Assembly: GCA_030064955.1 (NCBI GenBank)
Contig: JASJDW010000003.1
Location: 1 to 51,049 of the forward strand
Reading direction: 5' to 3'
From: Crocosphaera sp.
GTDB lineage: Bacteria > Cyanobacteriota > Cyanobacteriia > Cyanobacteriales > Microcystaceae
Length of the DNA stretch: 51,049 nt
This document shows, in pieces, positions 42,285 to 51,049 of the stretch. The position numbers were made by a program, and so were the translations under genes. Under the pieces are notes generated by a model. It was not told the origin of the DNA. It worked only from the letters and a program-made list of their open reading frames with translations, and made no database searches. How positions within the stretch are numbered: position 1 is the first letter of the stretch; each line of letters starts with the position of its first letter.

Positions 42285-42434
42285 GAAACCGTTAGATGTC
42301 ATGATACAATTAGGGGGGCAGGGTTGCTTGAAAAATAGCTACAAATAATCTTATTTAACCCGCTAAATCTTAAAAAAAAGAACAGATTAAAGTAACCCAT
42401 CACCCCATTGTTATTGGATAACTCAGCAGTTTTC

Positions 42435-42962
42435 ATGGACATACACACCTTTCTAGAATCATGTATTGGTCAATGGTTTTCTCAGCGAAGTAGCTATCAC
42501 TTTGACACTGAAAAAGCGGAAAGTCACAAATCAGAATTAACCATAGAGTTGTTAGACAAGGATCATTCTCTACTCGTCCCTCTTTGTCAACAACATCGTA
42601 TTGATCCAACCCAAGCGATCGGGGGTCAAAAAATTAGCTGGAATACATCCATTGATTATGCACAGAAAAAGCAAATTGGAAATGCAACAATGATTATTAT
42701 TCCTGATAGTAATACGCCACAAATAGGAACAATTATACAAAGTTTTCAGTCTCAACCTTCATCTCAAGGAAGTTATCGTTTAGGAGAAGATGAAGCATTA
42801 ACCTTAACCCTACAAGTTGGAGATTTTTTCTTAGAAGAAAGAATATGGTTTGCTAGTCCTAACTTACGACTGCGTACCAGTTTAATCAAAGGAAACAATG
42901 GTTATAGTCGTAGTGCGTTTTATTCAGAAATTCGTCGACTTATTCCAGAAGAAGCAGCATAA
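42435..42962 (+). CDS. CpeS/CpcS-family phycobiliprotein lyase
   Basis: About 175 residues from ATG 42435 (a TTG nine codons upstream is less likely). CpeS/CpcS lyases attach phycobilins to Cys84-type positions of biliprotein subunits. The family opening MDIHTFLESCIGQWFSQRSSYHF is complete, and the C-terminal signature EERIWFASPNLRLRTS plus FYSEIRRL is unmistakable. It forms a lipocalin-like beta barrel. Whether it is CpcS, CpcU or CpeS cannot be told. It lies between the HEAT protein and a CSP41-like gene, reading the same way. Confidence 0.9.
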   Translation: MDIHTFLESCIGQWFSQRSSYHFDTEKAESHKSELTIELLDKDHSLLVPLCQQHRIDPTQAIGGQKISWNTSIDYAQKKQIGNATMIIIPDSNTPQIGTIIQSFQSQPSSQGSYRLGEDEALTLTLQVGDFFLEERIWFASPNLRLRTSLIKGNNGYSRSAFYSEIRRLIPEEAA

Positions 42963-42999
42963 CTCAATCAATTATTTTACATAGGAGAACTCTAAAAAT

Positions 43000-43935
43000 A
43001 TGCGTATTTTAATTATGGGAGGAACCCGTTTTATCGGAGTTTATCTCACCCAAGAATTAATCAAACAAGGCCATGAAGTCGTCTTATTTAACCGAGGCAA
43101 TAAACCAGCACCCATTGAAGGGATAACACAAATTCACGGCGATCGCAAAGATGCTAACCAGTTAAAAGAAAAGTTAGCTTCTGAACATTTCGATGCTATT
43201 TTTGATAACAATGGTCGTGAATTAAGTGACACTCAACCCTTGGTAGAAATATTTAATAATAAAGTTAAACATTTTGTTTATGTAAGTTCTGCTGGGGTGT
43301 ATTTAAAGTCCGATCAAATGCCTCATATTGAAGGAGATGAAGTTGATCCGAATAGTCGTCATAAGGGAAAATTTGAGACAGAAAGTTACTTAAAAAAATC
43401 AGGGATTCCTTGGACTTCTATTCGTCCTACTTACATTTATGGACCGCAAAATTATAATGATTTAGAAGCATGGTTTTTTGATAGAATTGTCAGAAACCGT
43501 CCGATTCCCATTCCTGGTAATGGTTTACATTTTACCCAATTTGGTCATGTTCAAGACTTAGCTAAAGGAATGGCTGCCGTATTAGGAAATCAGCAAGCGA
43601 TCGGACAAATTTATAACATTTCGGGGGAACGTTATGTTACCTTTGATGGGTTAGCTAAAGCTTGCGCCGTTGCTACAGGTAAATCTGTTGATGATATCAA
43701 GATTATTCACTATGATCCTAAACAATTTGATTTTGGTAAAAAGAAAGCATTTCCTTTAAGAATGCAGCACTTTTTTGCTGAGATTCATAAAGCATTGTAT
43801 CACTTAGACTGGAAACCTGAATACGATTTAATTAGGGGGTTAAAAGACTCGTTTGAAAATGATTATTTAGCATCAAAACGGGATCAAGCTGATATTGATT
43901 TTAGTTTAGATGAACAGATTTTATCAGCTTCTTAG
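43000..43935 (+). CDS. NAD-epimerase-like protein (CSP41b type)
   Basis: A 311-residue atypical SDR of the epimerase/dehydratase group. GGTRFIG at 7-13 binds dinucleotide in the rare GGTRFIG form, FVYVSSAGVY follows, and the YxxxK position reads HKGKFETE, as in the plastid RNA-binding protein CSP41b, so sugar-nucleotide catalysis is doubtful. IRPTYIYGPQNYND and GNGLHFTQFGHVQDLA are also shared with CSP41. In plastids CSP41 proteins bind and stabilise RNA; a similar role in cyanobacteria is inference. The ATG is preceded by TAGGAGAAC. A short repeat with GGGTGGGCAATGCCCAC follows the stop. Confidence 0.85.
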   Translation: MRILIMGGTRFIGVYLTQELIKQGHEVVLFNRGNKPAPIEGITQIHGDRKDANQLKEKLASEHFDAIFDNNGRELSDTQPLVEIFNNKVKHFVYVSSAGVYLKSDQMPHIEGDEVDPNSRHKGKFETESYLKKSGIPWTSIRPTYIYGPQNYNDLEAWFFDRIVRNRPIPIPGNGLHFTQFGHVQDLAKGMAAVLGNQQAIGQIYNISGERYVTFDGLAKACAVATGKSVDDIKIIHYDPKQFDFGKKKAFPLRMQHFFAEIHKALYHLDWKPEYDLIRGLKDSFENDYLASKRDQADIDFSLDEQILSAS

Positions 43936-43937
43936 TT

Positions 43938-43957
43938 GTAGGGTGGGCAATGCCCAC
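43938..43957. repeat. palindromic GTGGGCAATGCCCAC repeat, copy 1
   Basis: GTAGGGTGGGCAATGCCCAC lies right after the CSP41-like stop and may double as a transcription terminator stem. A second, longer copy is at 49200-49224. Confidence 0.65.
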
Positions 43958-43988
43958 TTAATCTTATTATAGTTATAGTAACAGCTAT

Positions 43989-44585
43989 ATGTTAACCGAA
44001 AAGACAAAAATAAATATCCTCAAAACCCCTACTCAAACGGCTTGGATCCACCAAGCAATTAATAATTTAGATGCAATTTTATTAGATCATTCCCATTGTG
44101 AAAGAAAAGCAGCAAGCGTAGCCTTAAATTTAATGTTTCGCTATTCTTCCAATGCAGTTTTAGTGAGAAAATTAACAGTGATCGCACAAGAAGAATTAGA
44201 GCATTTTGAACAAGTGAATCAATGGTTAGATAAACGTAATATTCCCCTAAAACCTTTATCTTCCCCTCCTTATGGATCTAAATTAAAAGCAGAAATTAGT
44301 AACAAAGAACCCCAAAGATTATTAGATTCTTTACTGGTTGCTGCCTTAATAGAAGCCAGATCCCATGAAAGATTAGGACTATTATCAAACCATTGTCCTG
44401 ATGAAAATTTAGCTAAATTTTATCGTAGTTTAATGGCTTCAGAAGCAAGACATTATGGAATCTATTGGGTATTAGCAGATACTTATTTTGAGCGAGAAAT
44501 TGTCCAAAAACGATTAGACGAATTATCTATTATCGAAAGTGAAATTTTAGAAATATTACACCCTGAACCCAGAATACACAGTTGA
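43989..44585 (+). CDS. miaE: tRNA-(ms2io6A)-hydroxylase
   Basis: MiaE is a carboxylate-bridged di-iron monooxygenase that hydroxylates the isopentenyl side chain of ms2i6A37 in tRNA. The 198-residue protein has the ferritin-like ligand sets in ILLDHSHCERKAAS, AQEELEHFEQV, EARSHERLGL and SEARHYGIYW, in the right order. Length is that of the bacterial enzyme. It is read on the plus strand after the CSP41-like gene with a 53-base gap. It implies that miaA and miaB lie elsewhere. Confidence 0.92.
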   Translation: MLTEKTKINILKTPTQTAWIHQAINNLDAILLDHSHCERKAASVALNLMFRYSSNAVLVRKLTVIAQEELEHFEQVNQWLDKRNIPLKPLSSPPYGSKLKAEISNKEPQRLLDSLLVAALIEARSHERLGLLSNHCPDENLAKFYRSLMASEARHYGIYWVLADTYFEREIVQKRLDELSIIESEILEILHPEPRIHS

Positions 44586-44602
44586 AAATAATTACTTTTA
44601 AT

Positions 44603-44636
44603 GCTGAAGACTGAACGCTGACTACTGAATGCTTAC
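44603..44636 (+). repeat. heptad repeat, copy 3
   Basis: Units GAAGACT, GAACGCT, GACTACT, GAATGCT then TAC, between converging miaE and holB; same family as at 21763 and 37397. Confidence 0.65.
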
Positions 44637-44691
44637 CCTATCATGATTGTTAAGTTTTTTTATACTGATGCAAGATGTCAGTTATAACTAT

Positions 44692-45627
44692 TCACTGAAT
44701 CAACAAACAATCCCAAACTAAACGGGGTTGAACATAGTTTAAAAGTTGTTTTTTGGCCACTTCTAATTTTTCTAAAAAAGATTTATCTTGAAATTTCTGC
44801 CAATGAGAATATTGAAGATAATTAATTAACCATAACTGTTCATTATTATCTAATTCTGTGGTAATTTCTTTGGCTAATTGTAAAGCATCTAAAGGAGTTT
44901 CTGGTAACTTTTTTAACTTTTGTCTTAGTTCAAACGGGATATTTTGTAACTGTTGCCAAGCTGCGATCGCCTCTCCTGGACTGCCTTGACTCAAACCAAT
45001 AATATCAGGATCATTAACAATATCTTCGTAACCTAATCGCCCTAAAATAGTCTTTAAATTAGCATCAGAAAGACGATAAAAAGGAATTTTTTGACAACGG
45101 GAAACTAACGTTGGTAATAAAGCATCAACGCTAGGAGCAATCAAAATTAACGTTGCTTGTCCCGGTTCTTCCAAGGTTTTTAATAAGCCATTCGCAGCAG
45201 CTTCCGTCATAGTTTCTGCTGCTTCTATCACCACCACACAGCGAGACGCTTCTAGGGGAGGACGACTCAAAAATTGAGTAATTTCACGAATTTGTTCAAT
45301 GCGAACTTGAGGTGGTGCTTTTCGTTTTAGACCGGTTTCTTGTGCTTGTTTAGCTGTTAATAATTGTCCCTGATGGAGATAAGTGGGTTCTACCCAATAA
45401 AAGTCAGGATGGTTTCTGTCAATGACCCGTTTTTTGACCGTAACTTGCTTTTCATTCGGTAAACCCAAAGATAACAAAAATTGAGTGAAACATTTAGCCC
45501 CCAATGCTCGTCCAACACCATCAGGGCCAGCAAAAAGATAGGCAGGAGCAATGCGGTTTTTAGCGATCGCCTGTTGTAATAAAGCCACCCCAGCTGTTTG
45601 TCCTATCAGTTGTCGAAAATGATTCAT
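44692..45627 (-). CDS. holB: DNA polymerase III delta-prime subunit
   Basis: Delta-prime is a stator of the clamp-loader complex. The 311-residue protein starts with FRQLIGQTAGVALLQQAI and has AYLFAGPDGVGRALGAKCF, a P-loop whose Lys is Arg (residues about 32-42), consistent with the ATPase-inactive clamp-loader subunit. SRCVVVIEAAETMTEAAANGLLKTLEEPG is the typical Walker B/sensor stretch, and TLVSRCQKIPF holds the SRC motif. Cyanobacterial delta-prime proteins are of this length. It faces the hypothetical gene at 45681 divergently. Confidence 0.9.
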   Translation of the reverse strand: MNHFRQLIGQTAGVALLQQAIAKNRIAPAYLFAGPDGVGRALGAKCFTQFLLSLGLPNEKQVTVKKRVIDRNHPDFYWVEPTYLHQGQLLTAKQAQETGLKRKAPPQVRIEQIREITQFLSRPPLEASRCVVVIEAAETMTEAAANGLLKTLEEPGQATLILIAPSVDALLPTLVSRCQKIPFYRLSDANLKTILGRLGYEDIVNDPDIIGLSQGSPGEAIAAWQQLQNIPFELRQKLKKLPETPLDALQLAKEITTELDNNEQLWLINYLQYSHWQKFQDKSFLEKLEVAKKQLLNYVQPRLVWDCLLIQ

Positions 45628-45680
45628 TTTTATAAGATGGCCACAGTCGGATTAATAATTGATTTATAGGAATAACATTT

Positions 45681-46028
45681 ATGGCTCGCTATACATCTTC
45701 TTTCGTTGCTCATGCTACCCTAGAGGAAGTTCCTACCTTACTGAGCAAAGTATTAGAATCTTGTGATTTTGGTGTGGTTTATCAGGCAACCGATTATTTT
45801 ATGGCCAAAGAAACCCCTGGAAAAGTAGCCTTTTCTAAGTTAGTTAGTGTAGAAGTCTTAATTGAAAGAACCATTGCCAAAAAAAATGAGGTTCCTGTAA
45901 CCTTTGTGGTGAAAAATGACGAATTACCTCTAAATCCTAACAACCATTGTCAACAGCGATTTCAACAACTACAAACAGCCTTGCAACAGAGTCAACAATG
46001 GCATTCTACTACTACTGTCCCTAATTAA
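45681..46028 (+). CDS. conserved cyanobacterial hypothetical protein
   Basis: A 115-residue soluble protein, MARYTSSFVAHATLEEVPTLL onward, with alternating strands (FGVVYQATDYFMAKE, KLVSVEVLIER, VTFVVKND) and a C-terminal helix. No known motif. It ends four bases into the converging FHA-protein gene, a tail-to-tail overlap. It is divergent from holB with a 53-base gap. Not recognised; probably a small alpha/beta protein conserved among cyanobacteria. Confidence 0.65.
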   Translation: MARYTSSFVAHATLEEVPTLLSKVLESCDFGVVYQATDYFMAKETPGKVAFSKLVSVEVLIERTIAKKNEVPVTFVVKNDELPLNPNNHCQQRFQQLQTALQQSQQWHSTTTVPN

Positions 46029-46480
46029 TCCGACTCCTTACTATCGTCATCATAATCCATCATGGCAGGGTCAATAAGGGTAATATCGAAGGGATCATTA
46101 CTGGGTAAGGTGGGGAACTTATCTCGTCGACGATACTGATAAATTGCAAACACCTGAGGACCAAAGACAATTTCATCCCCATCTTGAAGGTCGTGGGAGT
46201 CTTGTTTTATTTTAGTCTGATTGATTAACAATCCATTAACACTGCGTTTCCCTTCGAGATCCCCATCAACAATGCGATAGTAAGTTGATCCATCTTCTCG
46301 AATGCGTCGATAGAGGGTAGCATGATGGCGAGAGACGAACTGAGAACGGAGACGAATGTCACAATCGTGCGATCGCCCCACACTATAGGTAGGTTCTCGT
46401 AACAGTATTTCTTGTCTGCCTTTATCATCCTCGATAATCAAGAAATGTTCTCGTTGAGGGAGTACAGATTTTTCAGCCAT
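46025..46480 (-). CDS. FHA-domain protein
   Basis: A 151-residue protein made almost wholly of one forkhead-associated domain, which binds phosphothreonine peptides. Core residues are present: YSVGRSHDCDIRL (GRS, about 28-40), FVSRHHATLYRR (SRHH) and SVNGLLIN (NG). The last 25 residues are acidic. There is no fused enzyme. Cyanobacteria use such stand-alone FHA proteins in Ser/Thr kinase signalling and in cell envelope or secretion control; the partner here is unknown. Its stop overlaps the stop of the converging hypothetical gene. Confidence 0.9.
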   Translation of the reverse strand: MAEKSVLPQREHFLIIEDDKGRQEILLREPTYSVGRSHDCDIRLRSQFVSRHHATLYRRIREDGSTYYRIVDGDLEGKRSVNGLLINQTKIKQDSHDLQDGDEIVFGPQVFAIYQYRRRDKFPTLPSNDPFDITLIDPAMMDYDDDSKESD

Positions 46481-46636
46481 TGCTAAACTAAGTTTAAATT
46501 AGAGTGCCTAGGATTGTATTGGGAAAGGAAACAAACTCATAAAAATTTTAGCCTTTTCTATGATGGTTTCTTTTAGATGTTTTACTGAGGGCGAGTAAAA
46601 GCCCTATCAACAACCTTGACTATTGCCCATTGCCTT

Positions 46637-48976
46637 CTAATATCGTAATTGATAACGAAGTAGTAAAGAATTGGTTACAACTGTCACCGAACTAAAAGCC
46701 ATAAACCCAGCAGCCAATGCAGGACTGAGGATAAAGCTAAAATGGGGCAATAGAATCCCCGCAGCAATAGGGATAGCAAGTGTATTATAGCCTAAAGCCC
46801 ACATTAGATTTTGTCGAATTTTTCTAAACGTTGCTAAACTGAGGTCTATAGCTGTGATCACATCCCAGAGGCGATCGCTCATTAGCACAATCTCTGCGGT
46901 TTCCATGGCTACTTGGGTTGCTCCTTGTAAGGATATTCCCAGATCCGCTTGAGCTAAAGCTGGTGCATCGTTAATGCCATCCCCTACCATAGCCACTTTT
47001 TTGCCATTCTGTAACTTCTCTACTGTAGCAGCTTTCCCATTGGGAGGAATTTGAGCAAAGATTTGAGTAATGCCTAATTGTTCAGCAATAGCTTGAGCAA
47101 CTTGGGGATGATCCCCTGTTAACAAGATCACTTCTAAGCCCCGCTTTTGCAATTTTGAGACGGTTTTTTGGGCATCAGGTCTCAGATTATCTTTAAGGGC
47201 TAAAACCCCTTCTATTGACCCTTCTACCCCTAAATAAACAACGGTTTTCCCTGCTTGGGTTAAGGGGTTAATAAGGATCTTATGTTCATTTCCTATCATC
47301 AAACCCTTTGTTTTTAACCACCTCTCATTCCCTAACCAAACCGTTTGACCATCTACTGTAGCTTCAACCCCCGATCCGACTTCTGTATAAAAATCTTTAG
47401 CCGAAAGTAAGGATAATTCTTCTTGTTGGGCTTTTTCTAGGATAGCTAACCCAAGAGGGTGATTGGTACCACTTTCTACCGTTGCGGCTAATTGTAACAA
47501 GGATGGGGAACTCATTTTCCCAAAAGAAATACAATCGGTTACAGTGGGATGACCGACGGTAAGGGTTCCTGTTTTGTCAAAAATAATGCTATCTAGTTGA
47601 TGAACTTTTTCTAGTACATCTCCCCCTTTAATTAACAGTCCACGTTCCGATCCCATGCTAGTTCCCACTAAAATAGCCGTTGGTGTCGCTAAACCCAACG
47701 CACAAGGACAAGCTACCACTAACACAGCGATCGCCAGTTTCAAACTGAGTAATAATGGGGAGGTTGACCCCATAGCCATCCCTGTATGATGAGGGGTTAA
47801 AACTTGAGGGTATAAATTAGTTCCAATGGTAAACCAAAAGAGAAAGGTTAATAACGCTAAACCCATCACCCCGTAAGCGAAATATCCGGCCACTGTATCC
47901 GCTAACTGTTGAATCGGGGCCTTGCGGGTTTGTGCCGTTTCCACAGAAGCAATAATCTGGGCTAAGGTAGTATTAGCCCCAACTTCAGTGGTTTTTAGGG
48001 TAATCACCCCAGAATGATTAAGGGTTCCTGCGATCGCTTTGTCTCCGGGTTCTTTGGCCACGGGTAAAGATTCTCCAGTGACTAAAGATTCATCCATCGC
48101 TGTTTTTCCCGTGATAATCTCCCCATCCACGGGAACTTTTTCCCCTGGTAACACTTTGACATATTCTCCCACCCGAACTTGTTCTACGGGAATTTCGATG
48201 CTAGAACTATCATCAGAGAAAGGATCACCCACCAACCGGGCCAAAGAGGGTTGTAAGGCAATTAACGCTTCTAACGCTGAAGAAGCGCGGTTTCTGGCTT
48301 GTTTTTCTAAGGTACGTCCCAGAAGAATAAACCCTAACAACATCACAGGTTCATCAAAAAAGCATTCCCAACCCAAACCAGGGAATAAAAGGGCGATGCA
48401 GCTAGTAATATAAGCACTGAGGGTTCCCAAACCCACTAACGTATTCATGTTAGCCATTCCGTGGGAAAGTCCTCGCCAACCATCTATAATAATTTCTCGG
48501 CCAGGAATAAGCAAGGCTAAGGTAGCTAGTCCCCAATGAAACCCTAAACTACTGATAATAGGAACAGTTGGACCCCCAAAATGCTCTAAATGGCCTAAAG
48601 TTGAGAAAATTAATAAAATGGCTGCGGTAATAAGATTAATTTTTTGTTGTTGTACTTCTTGTTCTCGTCGTTGACTTTGATTAAGATGTATTTGTTGGGG
48701 GGTCAGACTTTGTGAGGTGCGAATGTCTGAAGGAAAGCCTATTTTCGTTAATTTTTCGGCTAAGCGATCTGGTTCAATGGTTTGGGGTTCATAGTTGATT
48801 ACAGCCACTTCTGTAATTAAATTAACACAAGCTGAGAGGACACCAGACTGTTGTGTGAGTTGCCTTTCCACTGCACTCACACAACCTGCACATTTCATCC
48901 CTTGCACATCAAGGGTAACGGTTTCTACGGAGGGTTCAGGAGTGGTTGAGGTTGGTTTTAAGGAGAGTTGTACCAT
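46637..48976 (-). CDS. ctaA: copper-transporting P1B-type ATPase
   Basis: A 779-residue heavy-metal P-type ATPase. The N-terminal metal-binding domain has GMKCAGC (Cys29, Cys32). TGES at 300-303, the transmembrane CPC motif (Cys423-Pro-Cys425 in ACPCALGLATP), the phosphorylated DKTGTLT at 467-473, HPLGLAI and GDGINDAPAL are all present. Eight membrane helices are expected. This is the CopA/CtaA/PacS group transporting Cu(I). The N-terminus (VQLSLKPTSTTP...TLDVQGMKCAGC) suggests CtaA, the plasma-membrane importer feeding plastocyanin and oxidase, rather than thylakoid PacS; this distinction is from memory. Confidence 0.85.
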   Translation of the reverse strand: MVQLSLKPTSTTPEPSVETVTLDVQGMKCAGCVSAVERQLTQQSGVLSACVNLITEVAVINYEPQTIEPDRLAEKLTKIGFPSDIRTSQSLTPQQIHLNQSQRREQEVQQQKINLITAAILLIFSTLGHLEHFGGPTVPIISSLGFHWGLATLALLIPGREIIIDGWRGLSHGMANMNTLVGLGTLSAYITSCIALLFPGLGWECFFDEPVMLLGFILLGRTLEKQARNRASSALEALIALQPSLARLVGDPFSDDSSSIEIPVEQVRVGEYVKVLPGEKVPVDGEIITGKTAMDESLVTGESLPVAKEPGDKAIAGTLNHSGVITLKTTEVGANTTLAQIIASVETAQTRKAPIQQLADTVAGYFAYGVMGLALLTFLFWFTIGTNLYPQVLTPHHTGMAMGSTSPLLLSLKLAIAVLVVACPCALGLATPTAILVGTSMGSERGLLIKGGDVLEKVHQLDSIIFDKTGTLTVGHPTVTDCISFGKMSSPSLLQLAATVESGTNHPLGLAILEKAQQEELSLLSAKDFYTEVGSGVEATVDGQTVWLGNERWLKTKGLMIGNEHKILINPLTQAGKTVVYLGVEGSIEGVLALKDNLRPDAQKTVSKLQKRGLEVILLTGDHPQVAQAIAEQLGITQIFAQIPPNGKAATVEKLQNGKKVAMVGDGINDAPALAQADLGISLQGATQVAMETAEIVLMSDRLWDVITAIDLSLATFRKIRQNLMWALGYNTLAIPIAAGILLPHFSFILSPALAAGFMAFSSVTVVTNSLLLRYQLRY

Positions 48977-49199
48977 ATTTTGCTGTCATCGACGATCAGT
49001 ACCTTTTGCTGATCCCATTAATATTGTTTCTTCAATTTTATGGTATGGATAAATTTTCAACGGTCATTAAGCTTTAAATTTATGTTTTCCTTATATTTTG
49101 TACCCATAACAATTAATCTGAGTAGTTAAATGTTCTATTGGGTTGCACTTATTTTAACCTAACCTAATTAACTGTTTCAGCTAATTAGCGTGCATTAGA

Positions 49200-49224
49200 G
49201 TAGGGTGGGCAATGCCCACCTTAC
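49200..49224. repeat. palindromic GTGGGCAATGCCCAC repeat, copy 2
   Basis: GTAGGGTGGGCAATGCCCACC followed by TTAC lies in the 933-base gap between ctaA and the next gene. It matches the sequence after the CSP41-like gene. The 220 bases upstream of it show nothing recognisable. Confidence 0.65.
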
Positions 49225-49291
49225 AATTTTTTTATATTATTCTGAAGATATCTCTTTTGATGGAACAATAGTTTCTGAGACGGCTCTAAGA

Positions 49292-49461
49292 ATAGGCTCT
49301 CCCGACATTGTGGTGAAAAAAGTATTGTAGACTACATACTTAAAATGGTGGGTTACGGTGCCGACCAAAACTTATGGTGTTTTCATCAAAATCAACCCTG
49401 CGCCTAACCCACCCTACGAAATATAAATTTTTCTTATCACCATAACTACGGGAGAGCCTAT
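49292..49461. mobile_element. MITE-like element, about 170 bases
   Basis: A perfect 13-base inverted repeat (ATAGGCTCTCCCG at 49292-49304, complement at 49449-49461) continues imperfectly inward (GGTGA on both sides). The interior has GGTGGGTTACGG and its inverse-like AACCCACCCTACG. No gene fits inside. Its right end overlaps the stop of the decayed gene beside it. Confidence 0.7.
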
Positions 49462-49737
49462 ATTTCAAAAAAGGTAGTATCGAATGTGTGGACTTCTATA
49501 ATAGCGTCACTAAGATCATAAGGAGGTTCATCTTCAGTCATCCATGAGAGAGATCTCTTGAAAATTTACAGGTGGGAAAATTTTAGTTGTTTTTGGAACT
49601 GCCAAAAAGATTCTCGAAAGAAACTGATCAACTTTAGCAGAAGCTTGTATCAGTTGTTCTGTTGTTCCAATATAAAAAGTTTAGCATTTTGGGGACTGTC
49701 TAAAGGAATGAAAAAAGTTAGTAAATTAAAATGAGAG
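49458..49737 (-). pseudogene. decayed hypothetical gene with two frameshifts
   Basis: On the minus strand three consecutive frames join into one plausible protein: HFNLLTFFIPLDSPQNAKLF, then GTTEQLIQASAKVDQFLSRI followed by FLAVPKTTKIFPPVNFQEIS, then SWMTEDEPPYDLSDAIIEVH ending FFEI and TAG. Two frame changes (near 49665 and 49548) would be needed. The ending DLSDAIIEVHTFDTTFFEI looks like real protein. No start or upstream part is visible. The stop codon falls in the inverted end of the MITE-like element. I do not recognise the family. Confidence 0.45.
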
Positions 49738-49823
49738 AATTAAAGAGAGTTTGATGTTTAAACCCGAAGTCTATTAATTCTGTTATAATTTCTGACCACA
49801 ATATTGATCAATGACTGATGATG

Positions 49824-49846
49824 AAAAAACCCGGTTGATAACCGGG
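49824..49846 (-). terminator. intrinsic terminator for the minus-strand membrane protein
   Basis: Read on the minus strand, CCCGGTT-ATC-AACCGGG is a perfect 7-bp stem with a 3-base loop followed by six T. It lies 64 bases after the stop of the gene at 49910-50284. Confidence 0.85.
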
Positions 49847-49909
49847 CTGCACTAGCTTGTGTCTATAAAAAAACGAAATCACTATCTAACAGATATTGCT
49901 GCTTAATAC

Positions 49910-50284
49910 CTATTGGGCTAAATTACAAGTCAAAGGACAAGCAGCATAGACAGAAGTGTGAGAGGGAGTTGCTTCGCCGTGCAGCCATCTCAACCAATGA
50001 ACATCTTGAGGATGAATTCCCTTAACGGTAAGTAGTGCTGCCCCAAAGAAAATCACTAATAAATTAACACCAATTAAGGAGCCAACTACCAATAAAACAG
50101 CACTTACTGGTAAAACAGATTGTAAAACAACTGATGCTAAAGCCCCAAAAGTTGCCATTAAAACAACCAGGGGAAACCCAACAACTAATAAACAAACGAT
50201 TAAAGTGAAACTCCAGACTAAAAAGCTCTTAATGAATGTTAAAGAGTCAACTTTTCCTAATCTGGTCTTTTGTGCAAATTCCAT
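49910..50284 (-). CDS. small membrane protein, hypothetical
   Basis: A 124-residue protein with three strongly hydrophobic segments, about 18-48 (SFLVWSFTLIVCLLVVGFPL...), 50-68 and 72-92 (GSLIGVNLLVIFFGAALL), then a soluble C-terminal tail with WLRWLHG and two Cys (CPLTC). The ATG is preceded by a very good site, GGAGGAAGAT. A perfect terminator follows. Well-formed signals at both ends argue for a real, independently expressed gene. Function unknown. Confidence 0.75.
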   Translation of the reverse strand: MEFAQKTRLGKVDSLTFIKSFLVWSFTLIVCLLVVGFPLVVLMATFGALASVVLQSVLPVSAVLLVVGSLIGVNLLVIFFGAALLTVKGIHPQDVHWLRWLHGEATPSHTSVYAACPLTCNLAQ

Positions 50285-50443
50285 ATCTTCCTCCAGAGCA
50301 AACCAGTAACTTTATCTATTTTTTAGATAACACTGTGTCAATCAGTATAGATAATCTTACGGAGAAAATGAGCTTTTTGAAAAAAAAATTTACATTCAAA
50401 GGTAACTTTATGGGTTAAAGATTGCAAAATGTTGCAAACAATT

Positions 50444-50472
50444 TTGATCCCAACGAAATTATCGGGGATCAA
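50444..50472. repeat. inverted repeat in the 483-base spacer
   Basis: TTGATCCC (50444-50451) pairs with GGGATCAA (50465-50472) across 13 bases. There is no T-run. The spacer 50285-50767 also has TTGCAAAATG/TTGCAAACA direct repeats but no gene I can support. Confidence 0.35.
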
Positions 50473-50767
50473 GCCTATCTTTATAGGATTGAATGTAATC
50501 TTTCGTAATATTCATCAAAATTTTTAAAAATGTAGCATTAGCTACAGCAGTCATTTGTTGGTTTCAAGGATTCAATTAGGACAAATATTAATATTTCTTA
50601 AAGTCCAAAAGAGATTTTCTCAGAAATAAAAGAAGTATTAAGGCAAAAAATAGCCCTTAGGTAAGTTTTCTCAGACATTTTGGGAATACTAGCCATAAGC
50701 AAGAACATCTGATTCACCATTCTAAAAAACCATTTAAGTTAGCCTATTTCTAGAGAAAAGAAAGATT

Positions 50768-51049
<282 letters not shown>

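Noticed and set aside
48039-48413. 124-codon plus-strand frame
   Set aside because: Antisense to the copper ATPase and without protein character.

Overview
The window reads as one contig from a unicellular, probably marine, cyanobacterium of the Crocosphaera/Cyanothece type. The evidence is magnesium chelatase (chlI), hemE, a CpeS/CpcS-type phycobilin lyase, an NblB-like HEAT protein, several cyanobacteria-only small proteins, AT-rich DNA and about thirty copies of the HIP1 octamer GCGATCGC. Both ends are cut. The left end starts inside a gene. The right end runs from a proline-rich N-terminus into 73 consecutive G, which is almost certainly a sequencing or assembly artefact. I saw no tRNA, rRNA or CRISPR array.

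Layout. 1-4.5 kb: a gene fragment, a small membrane protein, an Fe-S/beta-lactamase-fold protein, hemE, chlI and gloA. 4.5-11 kb: two MscS-type channels flanking a minus-strand housekeeping run (small membrane protein, ybeY, dgkA, trpG, Tat-exported metallo-hydrolase), then a mobile-element scar. 11.4-21.3 kb: nine co-directional minus-strand genes, the most unusual part of the window. 21.4-28.5 kb: a methyltransferase relic, a DUF433/DUF5615 toxin-antitoxin-like pair, an iron-type ABC ATPase, a nucleosidase-like protein, a hydrolase, and a divergent TroA/ZnuA-type metal uptake pair. 28.6-38.4 kb: PBP4-type peptidase, PilZ-like protein, exported FAD protein, a ClC-CBS-Usp fusion, a possible conflict-system protein and a branched-chain amino-acid type permease. 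38.5-49 kb: sugar-type symporter, rsmA, an integrase fragment, bilin-related genes, a CSP41-like protein, miaE, holB, an FHA protein and a copper P-type ATPase. 49-51 kb: MITE-like element, decayed gene, small membrane protein and the truncated last gene.

The 12.1-21.3 kb cluster encodes a divergent serine hydroxymethyltransferase, a homologue of sarcosine/dimethylglycine N-methyltransferase, a large group II PLP decarboxylase, a class III omega-aminotransferase, a beta-hydroxyacid dehydrogenase, an SDR with its catalytic Tyr replaced by His, a VOC protein and a gamma-butyrobetaine/trimethyllysine-type dioxygenase, followed by a YrdC/Sua5 gene. My inference is a pathway in which an amino acid is decarboxylated, the amine is N-methylated to a betaine and then hydroxylated (a carnitine-like product), while aminotransferase and dehydrogenase handle the unmethylated amine. 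If the amine is GABA, this would be a carnitine route that does not pass through trimethyllysine. Function is not proven by sequence; the combination of families is what the sequence shows.

Intergenic DNA is rich in small repeats: a four-copy family with imperfect inverted ends, heptad repeats in three places, three single MITE-like elements with inverted ends and an IS200/IS605-like end.
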